Shown here: piece by piece, positions 43,305 to 51,118 of the stretch | How positions within the stretch are numbered: position 1 is the stretch's first letter | Layout of the letters: every line of letters starts with the position of its first letter | NCBI GenBank assembly: GCA_020635855.1 | Contig: JACJYZ010000003.1 | Span: 827,552-891,551, forward strand | Direction: 5' to 3' | Length of the DNA stretch: 64,000 nucleotides | DNA from: Flavobacteriales bacterium | Lineage (GTDB): Bacteria > Bacteroidota > Bacteroidia > JACJYZ01 | The notes under the pieces: model-generated | What the model saw: the letters and a program-made list of their open reading frames with translations, nothing else | Told to the model about the DNA's origin: nothing | Database searches by the model: none | Made by a program: the position numbers and the translations under genes

Positions 43305-43877
43305 GTGCGCATCCTGATTTTCGACAACTACGATTCATTTACCTACAACCTCGTGCACATCGTGCAGAAGCTGGGGTACGACAACTACGAGGTGTTCCGC
43401 AACGACAAGATCGCGTTGGAAGACATCGCTGCCTATGATAAAATCATCCTTTCACCAGGACCGGGCATTCCCTCCGAAGCGGGTATCCTGCTCGATCTCA
43501 TCCGAACCTATGCGCCATCCAAAAGTATCCTGGGCGTATGCCTCGGCCACCAGGCCATCGGTGAAGTGTTCGGTGCGCAACTGGTGAACATCCCCGACGT
43601 GATGCACGGTGTGGCCACCTCCGCGAATGTGTTGGATGAAGAGGAGATACTGTTCCGGGATGTGCCCCACCCGCTGACCATCGGACGCTACCACAGCTGG
43701 ATCGTGGGCAAGGAAGGCTTTCCGAATGATGTGCTGCGCATCACGGCTGAAGATGAACAAGGCCACATCATGGGACTCCGGCACCTGCAATATGACGTGA
43801 GGGGCGTGCAGTTCCACCCCGAATCCGTGCTCACCGAACACGGCGAACAGATGTTACAAAATTGGTTGACCCACTGA
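43305..43877 (+). CDS. trpG: Anthranilate synthase component II (glutamine amidotransferase)
   Basis: 190 residues starting at GTG 43305, one base after the trpE stop; the start gives MRILIFDNYDSFTYNL, the expected N-terminus. Class I glutamine amidotransferase with the Cys nucleophile in GVCLGHQAIGE (about residue 79) and the His-Glu of HPESVLTEHG (about residues 171-173). It delivers ammonia to TrpE; in many organisms the same subunit also serves PabB. Its length shows it is not fused to trpD. Confidence 0.96.
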   Translation: MRILIFDNYDSFTYNLVHIVQKLGYDNYEVFRNDKIALEDIAAYDKIILSPGPGIPSEAGILLDLIRTYAPSKSILGVCLGHQAIGEVFGAQLVNIPDVMHGVATSANVLDEEEILFRDVPHPLTIGRYHSWIVGKEGFPNDVLRITAEDEQGHIMGLRHLQYDVRGVQFHPESVLTEHGEQMLQNWLTH

Positions 43878-43878
43878 T

Positions 43879-44916
43879 ATGAACCAGACCACCGCAAACA
43901 CTACCACAATGCAGGAAGCGCTTTCCATGAAAGACATCCTGAACCGTTTGTTCGAGTACAAGTCCCTCAGCAAGGATGAGGCTTATGACGTGCTCCGCAA
44001 CATCGCCAATGCATCTTTCAATACCAGTGAACTGGCGGCTTTCCTTACGGTGTACCTCATGCGCAGCATCACCGTGGAAGAACTGTCGGGCTTTCGCCAT
44101 GCGCTGCTCGACCTGTGCCTCAATGTAGACCTGTCGGAGTACGACCCCATTGACCTGTGTGGTACCGGCGGCGACGGCAAAAACACGTTTAATATCTCCA
44201 CGCTCTCATCCTTCGTGGTGGCAGGTGCAGGGTACAAGGTGACCAAGCACGGCAACTATGGCGTGAGTTCCGTGTCTGGTTCTTCCAATGTGCTGGAGCA
44301 TTTCGGACTGAAGTTTACCAACGAGAAAGACAAACTGCGCACGCAACTGGAGAAGGCCGGCATCTGCTTTTTGCATGCCCCCCTTTTTCACCCCGCGATG
44401 AAACAGGTGGGACCGGTGCGGAAAGAGTTGAAGATGAAAACCTTCTTCAACATGCTCGGTCCGATGGTGAACCCCGCATTCCCCCGCAAACAGATTGTGG
44501 GTGTGTTCAACCTTGACCTTGCGCGCCTTTACCAATACATGCTGCAGGATACCGATAAGGAGTTCATGATCATCTATGCCCTCGACGGATATGATGAGGT
44601 GTCGCTCACCGGCGAATTCAAGGTGATCCGCAGGAAAGGAGAACAGGTGCTGCGCCCGGAAGACCTCGGACTGCATACCTGCAAAGCCGATGAAATTTTT
44701 GGCGGAGATACTGTGGAAGAAGCCGCCGCCATTTTTACGCAGATACTGGAAGGAAACGGCAGTCGCGCCCAGAATGAAGTGGTGATCGCCAATTCAGGAT
44801 TGGCCATTGCATGCAGCAATCCTTCCCTCTCAACCGAAGATGCTGTTGCTGCGGCACGTGAATCGCTCACGTCCGGCAAGGCATTGGAAAGCTTTAAAAA
44901 ACTGATTGCCCTATGA
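43879..44916 (+). CDS. trpD: Anthranilate phosphoribosyltransferase
   Basis: 345 residues. It transfers phosphoribose from PRPP to anthranilate. Seen: the PRPP-binding GTGGDGKNTFNIST (about residues 94-107), KHGNYGVSSVSGSSNVLE, and the C-terminal NPSLSTEDAVAAARESL. It starts one base after the trpG stop; an alternative ATG lies at 43909 (MQEALSMKDI), and the extra N-terminal residues at 43879 are low-complexity (NQTTANTTT). Its stop overlaps the trpC start by 4 bp (ATGA). Confidence 0.96.
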   Translation: MNQTTANTTTMQEALSMKDILNRLFEYKSLSKDEAYDVLRNIANASFNTSELAAFLTVYLMRSITVEELSGFRHALLDLCLNVDLSEYDPIDLCGTGGDGKNTFNISTLSSFVVAGAGYKVTKHGNYGVSSVSGSSNVLEHFGLKFTNEKDKLRTQLEKAGICFLHAPLFHPAMKQVGPVRKELKMKTFFNMLGPMVNPAFPRKQIVGVFNLDLARLYQYMLQDTDKEFMIIYALDGYDEVSLTGEFKVIRRKGEQVLRPEDLGLHTCKADEIFGGDTVEEAAAIFTQILEGNGSRAQNEVVIANSGLAIACSNPSLSTEDAVAAARESLTSGKALESFKKLIAL

Positions 44917-45734
44917 ATATCTTAGAAAAGATTATCGCCTCGAAATTCAAGGAAGTAGAGGAGAGGAAAAGCCTGTTTCCGGTGAAGCTGCTGGAAGGAA
45001 CGTCGCATTTCACCGCTCCCGTGGTGTCCATGGAAACCTACATCCGGCGCCCCGACCTGTCGGGCATCATCGCCGAGATCAAACGAAAGTCGCCATCAAA
45101 GGGTGTGATCAATGCGCACATATCCGTGGAGCAGGTATCCCTGGCTTATATGGCCGCCGGTGCATCTGCGCTTTCTGTTCTTACCGATAAGGAGTACTTC
45201 GGCGGCAGCAGCGCCGACCTTACCACCGCACGAAAATTCAATTACTGTCCCATCCTCCGGAAAGATTTCACGGTGGATGAATACCAGATCATCGAAGCGC
45301 GTTCCATCGGCGCCGATGCCATCCTGCTCATCGCCGCGGCGCTATCGCCCAAACGTGTGAAGGAGCTGGCTTCGTTCGCCCGGTCGCTCGGACTCGAAGT
45401 ATTGCTGGAGCTACATGATGAAAGTGAACTCGGACACATCACCGATGAAGTGAACATCGTGGGCATCAACAACCGCAACCTGAAAACCTTCGACGTGTCG
45501 GTGCAAACGTCCCTCGACCTGCTTCCGCATCTGCCCAAAGAAAAAACGCTGATCTCCGAAAGTGGACTCAGCGACCCGGCTGCTGTGATGCAGCTGAAAG
45601 ATGCCGGCTTCAACGGCTTCCTGATCGGAGAAACATTCATGAAAACCGGACGCCCGGGAGCGGCATGCAGTGAATTTATTAAGAGTCTCAAGTCTTCCGC
45701 CTACGCCAAAGCTACGGCGGACAAGCAAGTCTAA
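44913..45734 (+). CDS. trpC: Indole-3-glycerol phosphate synthase with repeat-derived C-terminal tail
   Basis: 273 residues; the normal TIM-barrel enzyme converts CdRP to indole-3-glycerol phosphate. Seen: IAEIKRKSPSKGVIN, YFGGSSADL, PILRKDFTVDEYQI, and the late GFLIGETFMK phosphate site. It is a stand-alone trpC, not fused to trpF. After GAACSEFIKSLK the C-terminus reads SSAYAKATADKQV, which comes from a palindromic CCGCCTACG...CTACGGCGG repeat element and lacks conservation; the native protein likely ended just before it. It overlaps trpD by 4 bp. The tail may be harmless. Confidence 0.95.
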   Translation: MNILEKIIASKFKEVEERKSLFPVKLLEGTSHFTAPVVSMETYIRRPDLSGIIAEIKRKSPSKGVINAHISVEQVSLAYMAAGASALSVLTDKEYFGGSSADLTTARKFNYCPILRKDFTVDEYQIIEARSIGADAILLIAAALSPKRVKELASFARSLGLEVLLELHDESELGHITDEVNIVGINNRNLKTFDVSVQTSLDLLPHLPKEKTLISESGLSDPAAVMQLKDAGFNGFLIGETFMKTGRPGAACSEFIKSLKSSAYAKATADKQV

Positions 45735-45763
45735 CATCTATTGTCTAATATCTAACATCTAAC
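45695..45763. repeat. Composite repeat at the trpC/trpF junction
   Basis: A TTCCGCCTACGCCAAAGCTA-CGGCGGACAAGCAAG element (45695-45729) followed by TCTAACATCTATTGTCTAAT and ATCTAACATCTAAC (45730-45763), the latter made of 8-mer-like TCTAACA units. The first element adds the tail and stop to trpC. Related copies occur at 41470-41500, 49996-50030 and 51046-51080. Confidence 0.75.
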
Positions 45764-46399
45764 ATGACCCTCCGAATTAAAGTATGCGGCATGCGTGATG
45801 CCAACAACATCCGGAAAGTAGCCGAACTCGGAATCTACTTCATGGGATTTATCTTTTACCCGAAGTCGCCCCGCTATGCCGGTGACATACTCGAGCCTTC
45901 CGTGGTGCAGTCGCTGCCTTCCTCCATCCGCCGTGTGGGTGTGTTTGTGAATGCGAAACAGGAAGATATTATTCGCACTGCAGACAGTTACCACCTGGAT
46001 GCCGTGCAGCTGCATGGTACGGAATCACCGGAATTCTGCCGAGCAATGAAACTGCAGGGATTGCTGGTGTTGAAGGCATTCGGTATCGCAGAAGTATTCG
46101 ACTTCGAGGAACTGGCGGATTACATCACGCACGTGGACTATTTCCTGTTCGATACGGCCAGCGTTTCACACGGTGGATCAGGTAAGAAGTTCACCTGGGA
46201 CCTGCTGAAAGATTATCACCTGCGCGTGCCCTTCCTGCTGAGTGGCGGAATTGGCCCGGAAGATACGGAAGCCATCCGCTCCGTTTCGCACCATGCCCTG
46301 ATGGGTGTGGACCTGAACAGCAAGTTCGAAACGGAACCCGGCATGAAGGACGAACAACGACTGGAATCTTTCCTTCAACAATTGAAAAGCACATCCTGA
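45764..46399 (+). CDS. trpF: Phosphoribosylanthranilate isomerase
   Basis: 211 residues of the usual TIM-barrel size. It isomerises PRA to CdRP, the step before TrpC. Seen: the N-terminal VCGMRDANNIR, GFIFYPKSPRY, the VGVFVNAKQEDI strand, VQLHGTESPEFC, and the late phosphate-binding FLLSGGIGPEDTEA followed by GVDLNSKFETEPG. The start at 45764 follows the repeat cluster by a few bases. The 29-bp gap to trpC is made up of the repeats. Confidence 0.96.
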   Translation: MTLRIKVCGMRDANNIRKVAELGIYFMGFIFYPKSPRYAGDILEPSVVQSLPSSIRRVGVFVNAKQEDIIRTADSYHLDAVQLHGTESPEFCRAMKLQGLLVLKAFGIAEVFDFEELADYITHVDYFLFDTASVSHGGSGKKFTWDLLKDYHLRVPFLLSGGIGPEDTEAIRSVSHHALMGVDLNSKFETEPGMKDEQRLESFLQQLKSTS

Positions 46400-46412
46400 T
46401 ATTTCTATCTAT

Positions 46413-47612
46413 ATGTCAAAATACGCTGTTAACGAAAAAGGCTTTTACGGAGAATTCGGTGGCGCCTACATCCCCGAAATGCTCGTGCCCAATGTGGAGG
46501 AACTGAGAGAAAGATACCTCGACATCATCCACGGGGAAGAGTTCCAGGCGGAGTTCCTGCAACTCCTCCGCGATTACTGCGGACGGCCTACGCCGTTCTT
46601 CTTCGCCAAACGACTTTCGGAGAAGTACGGAAGTCGCGTGTACCTCAAAAGGGAAGACCTCAACCACACCGGTGCACATAAGGTCAACAACACCATCGGG
46701 CAAATCCTGCTGGCCCGCCGTTTGGGCAAGCAACGCATCATCGCGGAGACAGGCGCCGGTCAGCACGGTGTAGCCACCGCCACCGTGTGCGCCCTGATGG
46801 GAATGGACTGCGTGGTGTACATGGGTGAGGTGGACATGGCCCGCCAGAAGCCCAACGTGGAACGCATGAAGATGCTCGGGGCAACGGTCGTTCCGGCTAC
46901 CAGCGGCAGCAAAACCCTGAAGGACGCCACCAATGAAGCCATTCGCGACTGGATCAACCACCCGGCCGAAACGCATTACATCATCGGCTCCGTCGTAGGA
47001 CCTCATCCATACCCTGATATGGTCGCCAGGTTCCAGTCGATCATCAGCGAAGAAATGCGCAACCAGCTTCTCGAGAAAGAAGGCCGTGAATGCCCGGATG
47101 CCGTGATCGCCTGTGTAGGTGGCGGCAGCAATGCCATAGGTGCCTTCTATCACTTCCTGGATGATGAAGGTGTCAGGTTGATAGCGGTGGAAGGAGCTGG
47201 TGAAGGTGTCGATAGCGGACGGTCGGCAGCCACCAGCGTGCTGGGAAGACCCGGCATCATTCATGGCAGCATGACCCTGTTGATGCAGGATGAATTCGGG
47301 CAGATCACCGAACCGCATTGCATATCGGCCGGACTCGACTATCCCGGCATCGGTCCGGTACATGCCTACCTGAACAGCATGGGACGTGTGCACTACGGCA
47401 ACGTCACCGACGACGAAGCCCTGGCGGCCGGTTACAGACTGGCTCGCATGGAGGGCATCATCCCTGCACTCGAATCTGCCCATGCGCTGGCGTGGCTGGA
47501 GAAAGAAAAGTTCGCATCCGACGACATAGTGGTGGTGAACCTGTCGGGGCGTGGCGACAAAGACCTGATGACCTACATCCAGCACCGCGAACGCATCACC
47601 GGAGAAAAATAA
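46413..47612 (+). CDS. trpB: Tryptophan synthase beta subunit
   Basis: 399 residues, full length. The PLP-dependent subunit joins indole and serine. Seen: YAVNEKGFYGEFGGAYIPE, the PLP lysine in LNHTGAHKVNNT, the GAGQHGVATA phosphate loop, and the late glycine-rich GGGSNAIGAFYHF. It is followed by trpA after 7 nt. Known: alpha and beta form an alpha2-beta2 complex with an indole tunnel. A long antisense frame over this region is a shadow. Confidence 0.98.
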   Translation: MSKYAVNEKGFYGEFGGAYIPEMLVPNVEELRERYLDIIHGEEFQAEFLQLLRDYCGRPTPFFFAKRLSEKYGSRVYLKREDLNHTGAHKVNNTIGQILLARRLGKQRIIAETGAGQHGVATATVCALMGMDCVVYMGEVDMARQKPNVERMKMLGATVVPATSGSKTLKDATNEAIRDWINHPAETHYIIGSVVGPHPYPDMVARFQSIISEEMRNQLLEKEGRECPDAVIACVGGGSNAIGAFYHFLDDEGVRLIAVEGAGEGVDSGRSAATSVLGRPGIIHGSMTLLMQDEFGQITEPHCISAGLDYPGIGPVHAYLNSMGRVHYGNVTDDEALAAGYRLARMEGIIPALESAHALAWLEKEKFASDDIVVVNLSGRGDKDLMTYIQHRERITGEK

Positions 47613-47619
47613 CATCCAC

Positions 47620-48396
47620 ATGAACAGAATCGATACACTTTTCAAACAGCGCACCCGTCCCGTTCTCTCGGTATACTTCACCGCCGGGCACCCGGAAGCG
47701 CACACATCCGTTGACATCATCCGCAACCTGCAAAACAGCGGCGTGGACATGATAGAGGTGGGCATCCCGTTCAGCGATCCGCTGGCCGACGGTCCGACCA
47801 TCCAGCGCAGCAGCGAGATCGCGCTGAAGAACGGCATGAACCTGCCGGCGCTTTTCAGCGAACTGAAAGACATCCGCAAAGACGTAACCCTGCCCCTGGT
47901 GATGATGGGCTACCTGAACCCCATCCTGCAATACGGCATGGAAAAATTCGCACACGACTGCAAGGCCACCGGCATCGACGGCGTCATCATCCCCGACCTG
48001 CCGCTGGATGAATACACCGGCAAATACAAATTCTTGTTCGAAGCCAACGGCCTGCACTTCATCTGCCTGATCACCCCGGAAACCAGCGATGCACGCATCC
48101 TGGAGATCGACCGGCAGACGGGGGGCTTCATCTACATGGTGGCGGCCTCCAGCACCACGGGTGCAAAAAGCAACATCACCGGAACGCAGCAGGCTTACTT
48201 CGCACGTGTGAACGGGCTGAAGTTGCAGCACCCACGCCTCATCGGCTTCGGCATCTCCAACAAGGAAACCTACGAGGCAGCCACGCAATATGCCGACGGC
48301 GTGATCATCGGCAGTGCCTTCATCAAAGCTGTGGAAGGAAAAGGCAAGGAATTGAAAGAAGCGGTGGGGGAATTTGTGAAACAAATTAGAAATTAG
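47620..48396 (+). CDS. trpA: Tryptophan synthase alpha subunit
   Basis: 258 residues. It cleaves indole-3-glycerol phosphate to indole and G3P. Seen: the FTAGHPEAHT start, EVGIPFSDPLADGPTIQ with the catalytic Glu and Asp (about residues 49 and 60), IPDLPLDEYTGKYK, and the phosphate site GFGISNKETYEA/ADGVIIGSAFIKAVE. The C-terminal codons CAA ATT AGA AAT TAG belong to an AATTAGAAATTAGAAATG repeat, so the last three residues (IRN) are repeat-derived. Confidence 0.97.
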   Translation: MNRIDTLFKQRTRPVLSVYFTAGHPEAHTSVDIIRNLQNSGVDMIEVGIPFSDPLADGPTIQRSSEIALKNGMNLPALFSELKDIRKDVTLPLVMMGYLNPILQYGMEKFAHDCKATGIDGVIIPDLPLDEYTGKYKFLFEANGLHFICLITPETSDARILEIDRQTGGFIYMVAASSTTGAKSNITGTQQAYFARVNGLKLQHPRLIGFGISNKETYEAATQYADGVIIGSAFIKAVEGKGKELKEAVGEFVKQIRN

Positions 48397-48507
48397 AAAT
48401 GAGGAATTAGAAATGAAGACCCATCGGGTAAAGGCATTTCAAAAGGTAGTATGACCATGAAAAGAAGCCGCCATCCCTAATTCCTAATCCATAATTCATA
48501 ATTAGCC
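48384..48507. repeat. AATTAGAAAT-type repeats between trpA and DAHP synthase
   Basis: ATTAGAAATTAGAAATGAGG and AATTAGAAATGAAG at 48385-48414, and the related TAATTCCTAATCCATAATTC-ATAATTAG in opposite orientation at 48478-48503. The first set supplies the trpA stop codon. Together they form a potential long stem, but no T-tract follows, so it is not an intrinsic terminator and co-transcription of the next gene remains possible. Confidence 0.6.
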
Positions 48508-49518
48508 ATGATCATTCAGCTTAAAGAAAACATCACACCGGCTCAGCGGGAAGCGCTAAACGCGAAGATCGCAGAGATCGGGTACAAGCCCACCGAGGTG
48601 AAAACCCAGCGCGGCACCTACCTCGTGTGCATCGGTAAAAAGGAATTCGACATCCGCATTGTGGGTGCCATGGCAGGTGTAAAAGACCTCCACCGCGTAT
48701 CGGACGCTTACAAGCTGGTGTCAAGAAAATGGAAGGTGGAACCCACGGTGATCGACCTCGGCGACGGGGTGAAGATCGGCGGCGGCGACTTCGCCATGAT
48801 GGCCGGGCCTTGCTCCATCGAAAGCGAAGAGCAGGTGGAGAAGATCGTGCAGCACCTGGTGGCCAACGGCATCCGCATCATGCGGGGAGGGGTGTACAAG
48901 CCGCGCAGTTCTCCGTACACCTTCCGGGGCATGGGCATCGAAGGCCTGAAGATGTGGCATGGCATTGCCTCGAAGCACGGCATCAAGATCATCACGGAAG
49001 TCATGCAGGTGAGCCAGGTGGAAGACATGTATCCCTACATCGACATCTACCAGGTGGGCGCGCGCAACTCACAAAACTTCAATTTGCTGGATGCCTTGGG
49101 TGAGGTGGATAAGCCCGTACTCATCAAGCGCGGCATGTCGGGCACGATCGACGAGTTGCTGCAATCGGCGGAATACATCTTTTCCAATGGCAACGAGCGG
49201 CTGCTGCTGTGCGAACGCGGCATCCGTACATTCGAGAACGCCTACCGGAATACATTCGACATCAACGCCATTCCGGTGTTAAAAGAGAAGTCGCACCTAC
49301 CTGTGATCGCCGACCCGTCGCACGGCGTGGGGGTGAGGGCCTATGTTCCCTCTATCGCTCTTGCGGGCGTGGCGGCCGGCGCCGACGGCGTGATCTATGA
49401 AGTACACGAAAAACCCGAAGAAGCAATGAGTGATGGCCAGCAAACGCTGAACTTCTCCGAATCGGAAAAGCTGATAGGGGCGATGCGGAAGATGGAGGGG
49501 TTAGTTTGTGGTTTGTAG
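48508..49518 (+). CDS. aroF: 3-deoxy-7-phosphoheptulonate synthase (DAHP synthase, type I-beta)
   Basis: 336 residues. It condenses PEP and erythrose 4-phosphate, the first step of the shikimate pathway. An N-terminal ferredoxin-like regulatory domain (about 1-70, IIQLKENITPAQREALNAKI, IRIVGAMAGVKDLHRVSDAY) is followed by the barrel with AGPCSIESEEQ, RGGVYKPRSSPYTFRGMG, DIYQVGARNSQNF, PVLIKRGMS, and ADPSHGVGVRAYV. The arrangement matches the type I-beta, Thermotoga-like group with feedback by Tyr or Phe. It lies 111 bp after trpA. The last codons (LVCGL) and TAG fall inside a GTTTGTGGTTTGTAGTTTGT repeat. Confidence 0.95.
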   Translation: MIIQLKENITPAQREALNAKIAEIGYKPTEVKTQRGTYLVCIGKKEFDIRIVGAMAGVKDLHRVSDAYKLVSRKWKVEPTVIDLGDGVKIGGGDFAMMAGPCSIESEEQVEKIVQHLVANGIRIMRGGVYKPRSSPYTFRGMGIEGLKMWHGIASKHGIKIITEVMQVSQVEDMYPYIDIYQVGARNSQNFNLLDALGEVDKPVLIKRGMSGTIDELLQSAEYIFSNGNERLLLCERGIRTFENAYRNTFDINAIPVLKEKSHLPVIADPSHGVGVRAYVPSIALAGVAAGADGVIYEVHEKPEEAMSDGQQTLNFSESEKLIGAMRKMEGLVCGL

Positions 49519-49530
49519 TTTGTGGTTGGG
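49501..49530. repeat. GTTTGTGG-type repeat supplying the DAHP synthase stop
   Basis: GTTTGTGGTTTGTAGTTTGT then GGTTGGG. The complementary form CCAGAAACCACAAACTTTT occurs at 50034-50053, next to the antitoxin stop, and AAACCACAAACCACAAACTT at 51094-51113, ending 5 nt before the DUF1059 start. Confidence 0.7.
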
Positions 49531-49572
49531 CAGTGGGAAATGAATTGTTCCCTGCATTAATTTGAAATCGCT

Positions 49573-49917
49573 ATGGACAAACTTTGGCAAGGTATCATCA
49601 TTGGTATTGCTGGTGGTTTTTTTGCAAGCCAGGCCACAGGTCTGACCAAGTGGACGAGGGATAAATTGATTGAATGGAGCGATAAACGGCGGATATATGA
49701 GTGGCTGAAAAAGAACTCTTCCGATAAAGCCGGACATAAGTTCCGATCAACAAGGGCAATTTCCAGTGGGTGCAACTTGACCCAAGACCGGGTCAGATAC
49801 ATTTGTAGCATCCACAAGAAAATTTACCTGTCAACAGGAATAAATGAAGACTTATGGAGTGTTATTGATGGGGATGAAAAAAGTGTTTATGATGATCGTG
49901 GTGTGTTAGAATTATAG
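49573..49917 (+). CDS. Small hypothetical protein with N-terminal TM helix
   Basis: 114 residues (MDKLWQGIIIGIAGGFFASQ). One hydrophobic helix (about 7-22) is followed by a charged segment (KWTRDKLIEWSDKRRIYEWL). The second half (GCNLTQDRVRYICSIHKKIY) looks like a winged-helix fold with a short C-terminal stretch (DLWSVIDGDEKSVYDDRGVL). Known: small membrane-anchored winged-helix proteins of this kind exist, but I cannot name a family. A TAATTTG element precedes the ATG by 8 nt. It is isolated between repeats, so a transferred origin is possible. Confidence 0.6.
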   Translation: MDKLWQGIIIGIAGGFFASQATGLTKWTRDKLIEWSDKRRIYEWLKKNSSDKAGHKFRSTRAISSGCNLTQDRVRYICSIHKKIYLSTGINEDLWSVIDGDEKSVYDDRGVLEL

Positions 49918-49995
49918 AATCTAAAGCGTGGAGGGAAGGCATTTCAAGTTTCTACCAACTCATTACCCATCTCAAATTTCCCGGATGCTGATTAA

Positions 49996-50030
49996 CCACC
50001 CGCCTTCGCTCCGCTATGGGCGGGCAACCA
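49996..50030. repeat. CCGCCTTCGCTCCGC palindromic element
   Basis: ACCACCCGCCTTCGCTCCGC then TATGGGCGGGCAACC. CCGCC and GGCGG ends can pair. A near-identical element lies at 51046-51080, and relatives lie at 41470-41500 and 45695-45729. Confidence 0.7.
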
Positions 50031-50052
50031 CAAACCAGAAACCACAAACTTT

Positions 50053-50361
50053 TTATCCCAACAACTCCACCTGAAAAATGATCCTTGCATTCAATGCTTT
50101 GAACACTTTGAGAATGGTTTCGAAGCGCACATCGGTGAGGCTGTTTTCGAGTTTTGAGATCTGGGCTTTTTGCACGCCGATGAGATCGCCCAGTTGCTGT
50201 TGGGTGAGGTGGCGTTCTTTGCGCGCTTTCTTGATGGCCTCTCCCAGGAGATCCACCCGCAGTTCGTTTTCGAAGGCTTCGCGTTCTATGCTGCCTTTCT
50301 TGCCGATGTGCTGATCGGTGAGTTCATCCAGTGTATAGGTTTTGAGTATGTTCTTTTTCAT
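50053..50361 (-). CDS. XRE-family antitoxin (HigA-like)
   Basis: 102 residues. Helix-turn-helix near residues 43-95: KARKERHLTQQQLGDLIGVQ followed by KAQISKLENSLTDVRFETIL, typical of Cro/C1-type DNA-binding domains. It overlaps the upstream toxin-like gene by 4 bp. Known: in HigBA-type pairs the antitoxin comes second and represses the operon. The last codons LLG and TAA are directly followed by a GTTTGTGG-type repeat. Likely role: antitoxin and autorepressor of the pair. Confidence 0.85.
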   Translation of the reverse strand: MKKNILKTYTLDELTDQHIGKKGSIEREAFENELRVDLLGEAIKKARKERHLTQQQLGDLIGVQKAQISKLENSLTDVRFETILKVFKALNARIIFQVELLG

Positions 50362-50717
50362 GATGGATGGACTTTGGATTGAAAATAGACCTGCATGCTG
50401 TTTCTTGTTTTTATCAGATCCTGTTCAGGTGTTTTACCGGTTTTCTTTATCAACCCGTGCGTGGCAACGACCAGCGTTTCCCTTTTTTTGGTTTTATCCC
50501 AAAAGGCAAAAAGCCGGTAGTGGGTTTTGCCAAAGAGGGTTCTGAATTCCCAGACATCCGGCGTGAGCTTTTTAAAGAGCACCTCGTCCCGGGTCACCTG
50601 GGCTTTGCGGATGTTGTAAATAATTTTCTTTCGGGTTTTCGGTGGAAGTTTTTCAAGGAACATGGCGGCTTCTTCCATAAAAACCACCTGAAACTTGGGT
50701 TGCAAGTCGGGCTTCAT
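50358..50717 (-). CDS. RelE/HigB-type toxin (phage Gp49-like, DUF891)
   Basis: 119 residues from the ATG at 50717 (MKPDLQPKFQVVFMEEAAMF). RelE-superfamily features: EEAAMFLEKLPPKTRKKIIY in the N-terminal helices, then KKLTPDVWEFRTLFGKTHYR and LFAFWDKTKKRETLVVATHG with FIKK-type end LIKKTGKTPEQDL. The HigB/Gp49 group cleaves ribosome-bound mRNA. The reading from 50750 would include the operator and promoter and is rejected. It is first in the operon, coupled to the XRE antitoxin by a 4-bp overlap. Toxicity is inferred. Confidence 0.85.
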   Translation of the reverse strand: MKPDLQPKFQVVFMEEAAMFLEKLPPKTRKKIIYNIRKAQVTRDEVLFKKLTPDVWEFRTLFGKTHYRLFAFWDKTKKRETLVVATHGLIKKTGKTPEQDLIKTRNSMQVYFQSKVHPS

Positions 50718-50719
50718 GA

Positions 50720-50748
50720 CAAAAATATAAGTTTCCTTAAGAGGAAAC
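50720..50748 (-). promoter_or_regulatory. Toxin-antitoxin promoter with embedded inverted-repeat operator
   Basis: GTTTCCT-TAAG-AGGAAAC (50731-50748), a perfect 7-bp inverted repeat, fills the spacer between a minus-strand TTG (near 50748-50750) and TATTTTTG (50720-50727). The -7 box is 2 nt from the toxin ATG. An XRE-type antitoxin bound here would block RNA polymerase directly. Confidence 0.65.
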
Positions 50749-50750
50749 AA

Positions 50751-51118
50751 GTGGTTGTGTTTTTTTATTTAGCCCTCAGGTGTGAAGGTAGGTGCAATCT
50801 TCAAACGCAATGAGCGAACGTAATGCACTTTCTTGCAGAGGTGAGAAAATGTGGCCATGTGGTAATTTGAAAATTTGAAAATGAAAGTAACCGTATCAAT
50901 GCATACGTCAGTTTTCCAAAGTGCTTACCTTGCGAGGAGGATCGGATGATAGATGTTAGATGTTAGACATTAGACGTTAGATGGCCGCTAGTAAATGGCT
51001 GCATACAACCACCTGCTTTCATGATGTTACGAACGGGCAAGCAAACCACCCGCCTTCGCTCCGCTACGGACGGGCAAGCAAACTAGAAACTAGAAACCAC
51101 AAACCACAAACTTTCTTC
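50751..51118. other. Intergenic stretch of dispersed short repeats
   Basis: About 370 bp with no supported gene. It contains AATTTGAAAATTTGAAAATG (50864-50883), shared with 53508-53547 along with flanking ATGAAAG...CTTACCTTGCGA; ATAGATGTTAGATGTTAGAC and following ATTAGACGTTAGATGG (50949-50984); a half copy of the CGGGCAAGCAA element (51031-51046); and its full copy at 51046-51080. It ends in AAACTAGAAACTAGAAACCA and ACCACAAACTT just before the DUF1059 gene. Confidence 0.65.

Noticed and set aside
46416..47879. 487-codon minus-strand reading frame over trpB and trpA
   Set aside because: It spans two strongly supported genes on the other strand and has no domain.
48384..48507. Intrinsic terminator after trpA
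   Set aside because: The opposed AATTAG and CTAATT repeats could pair but no T-tract or GC-rich stem is present.
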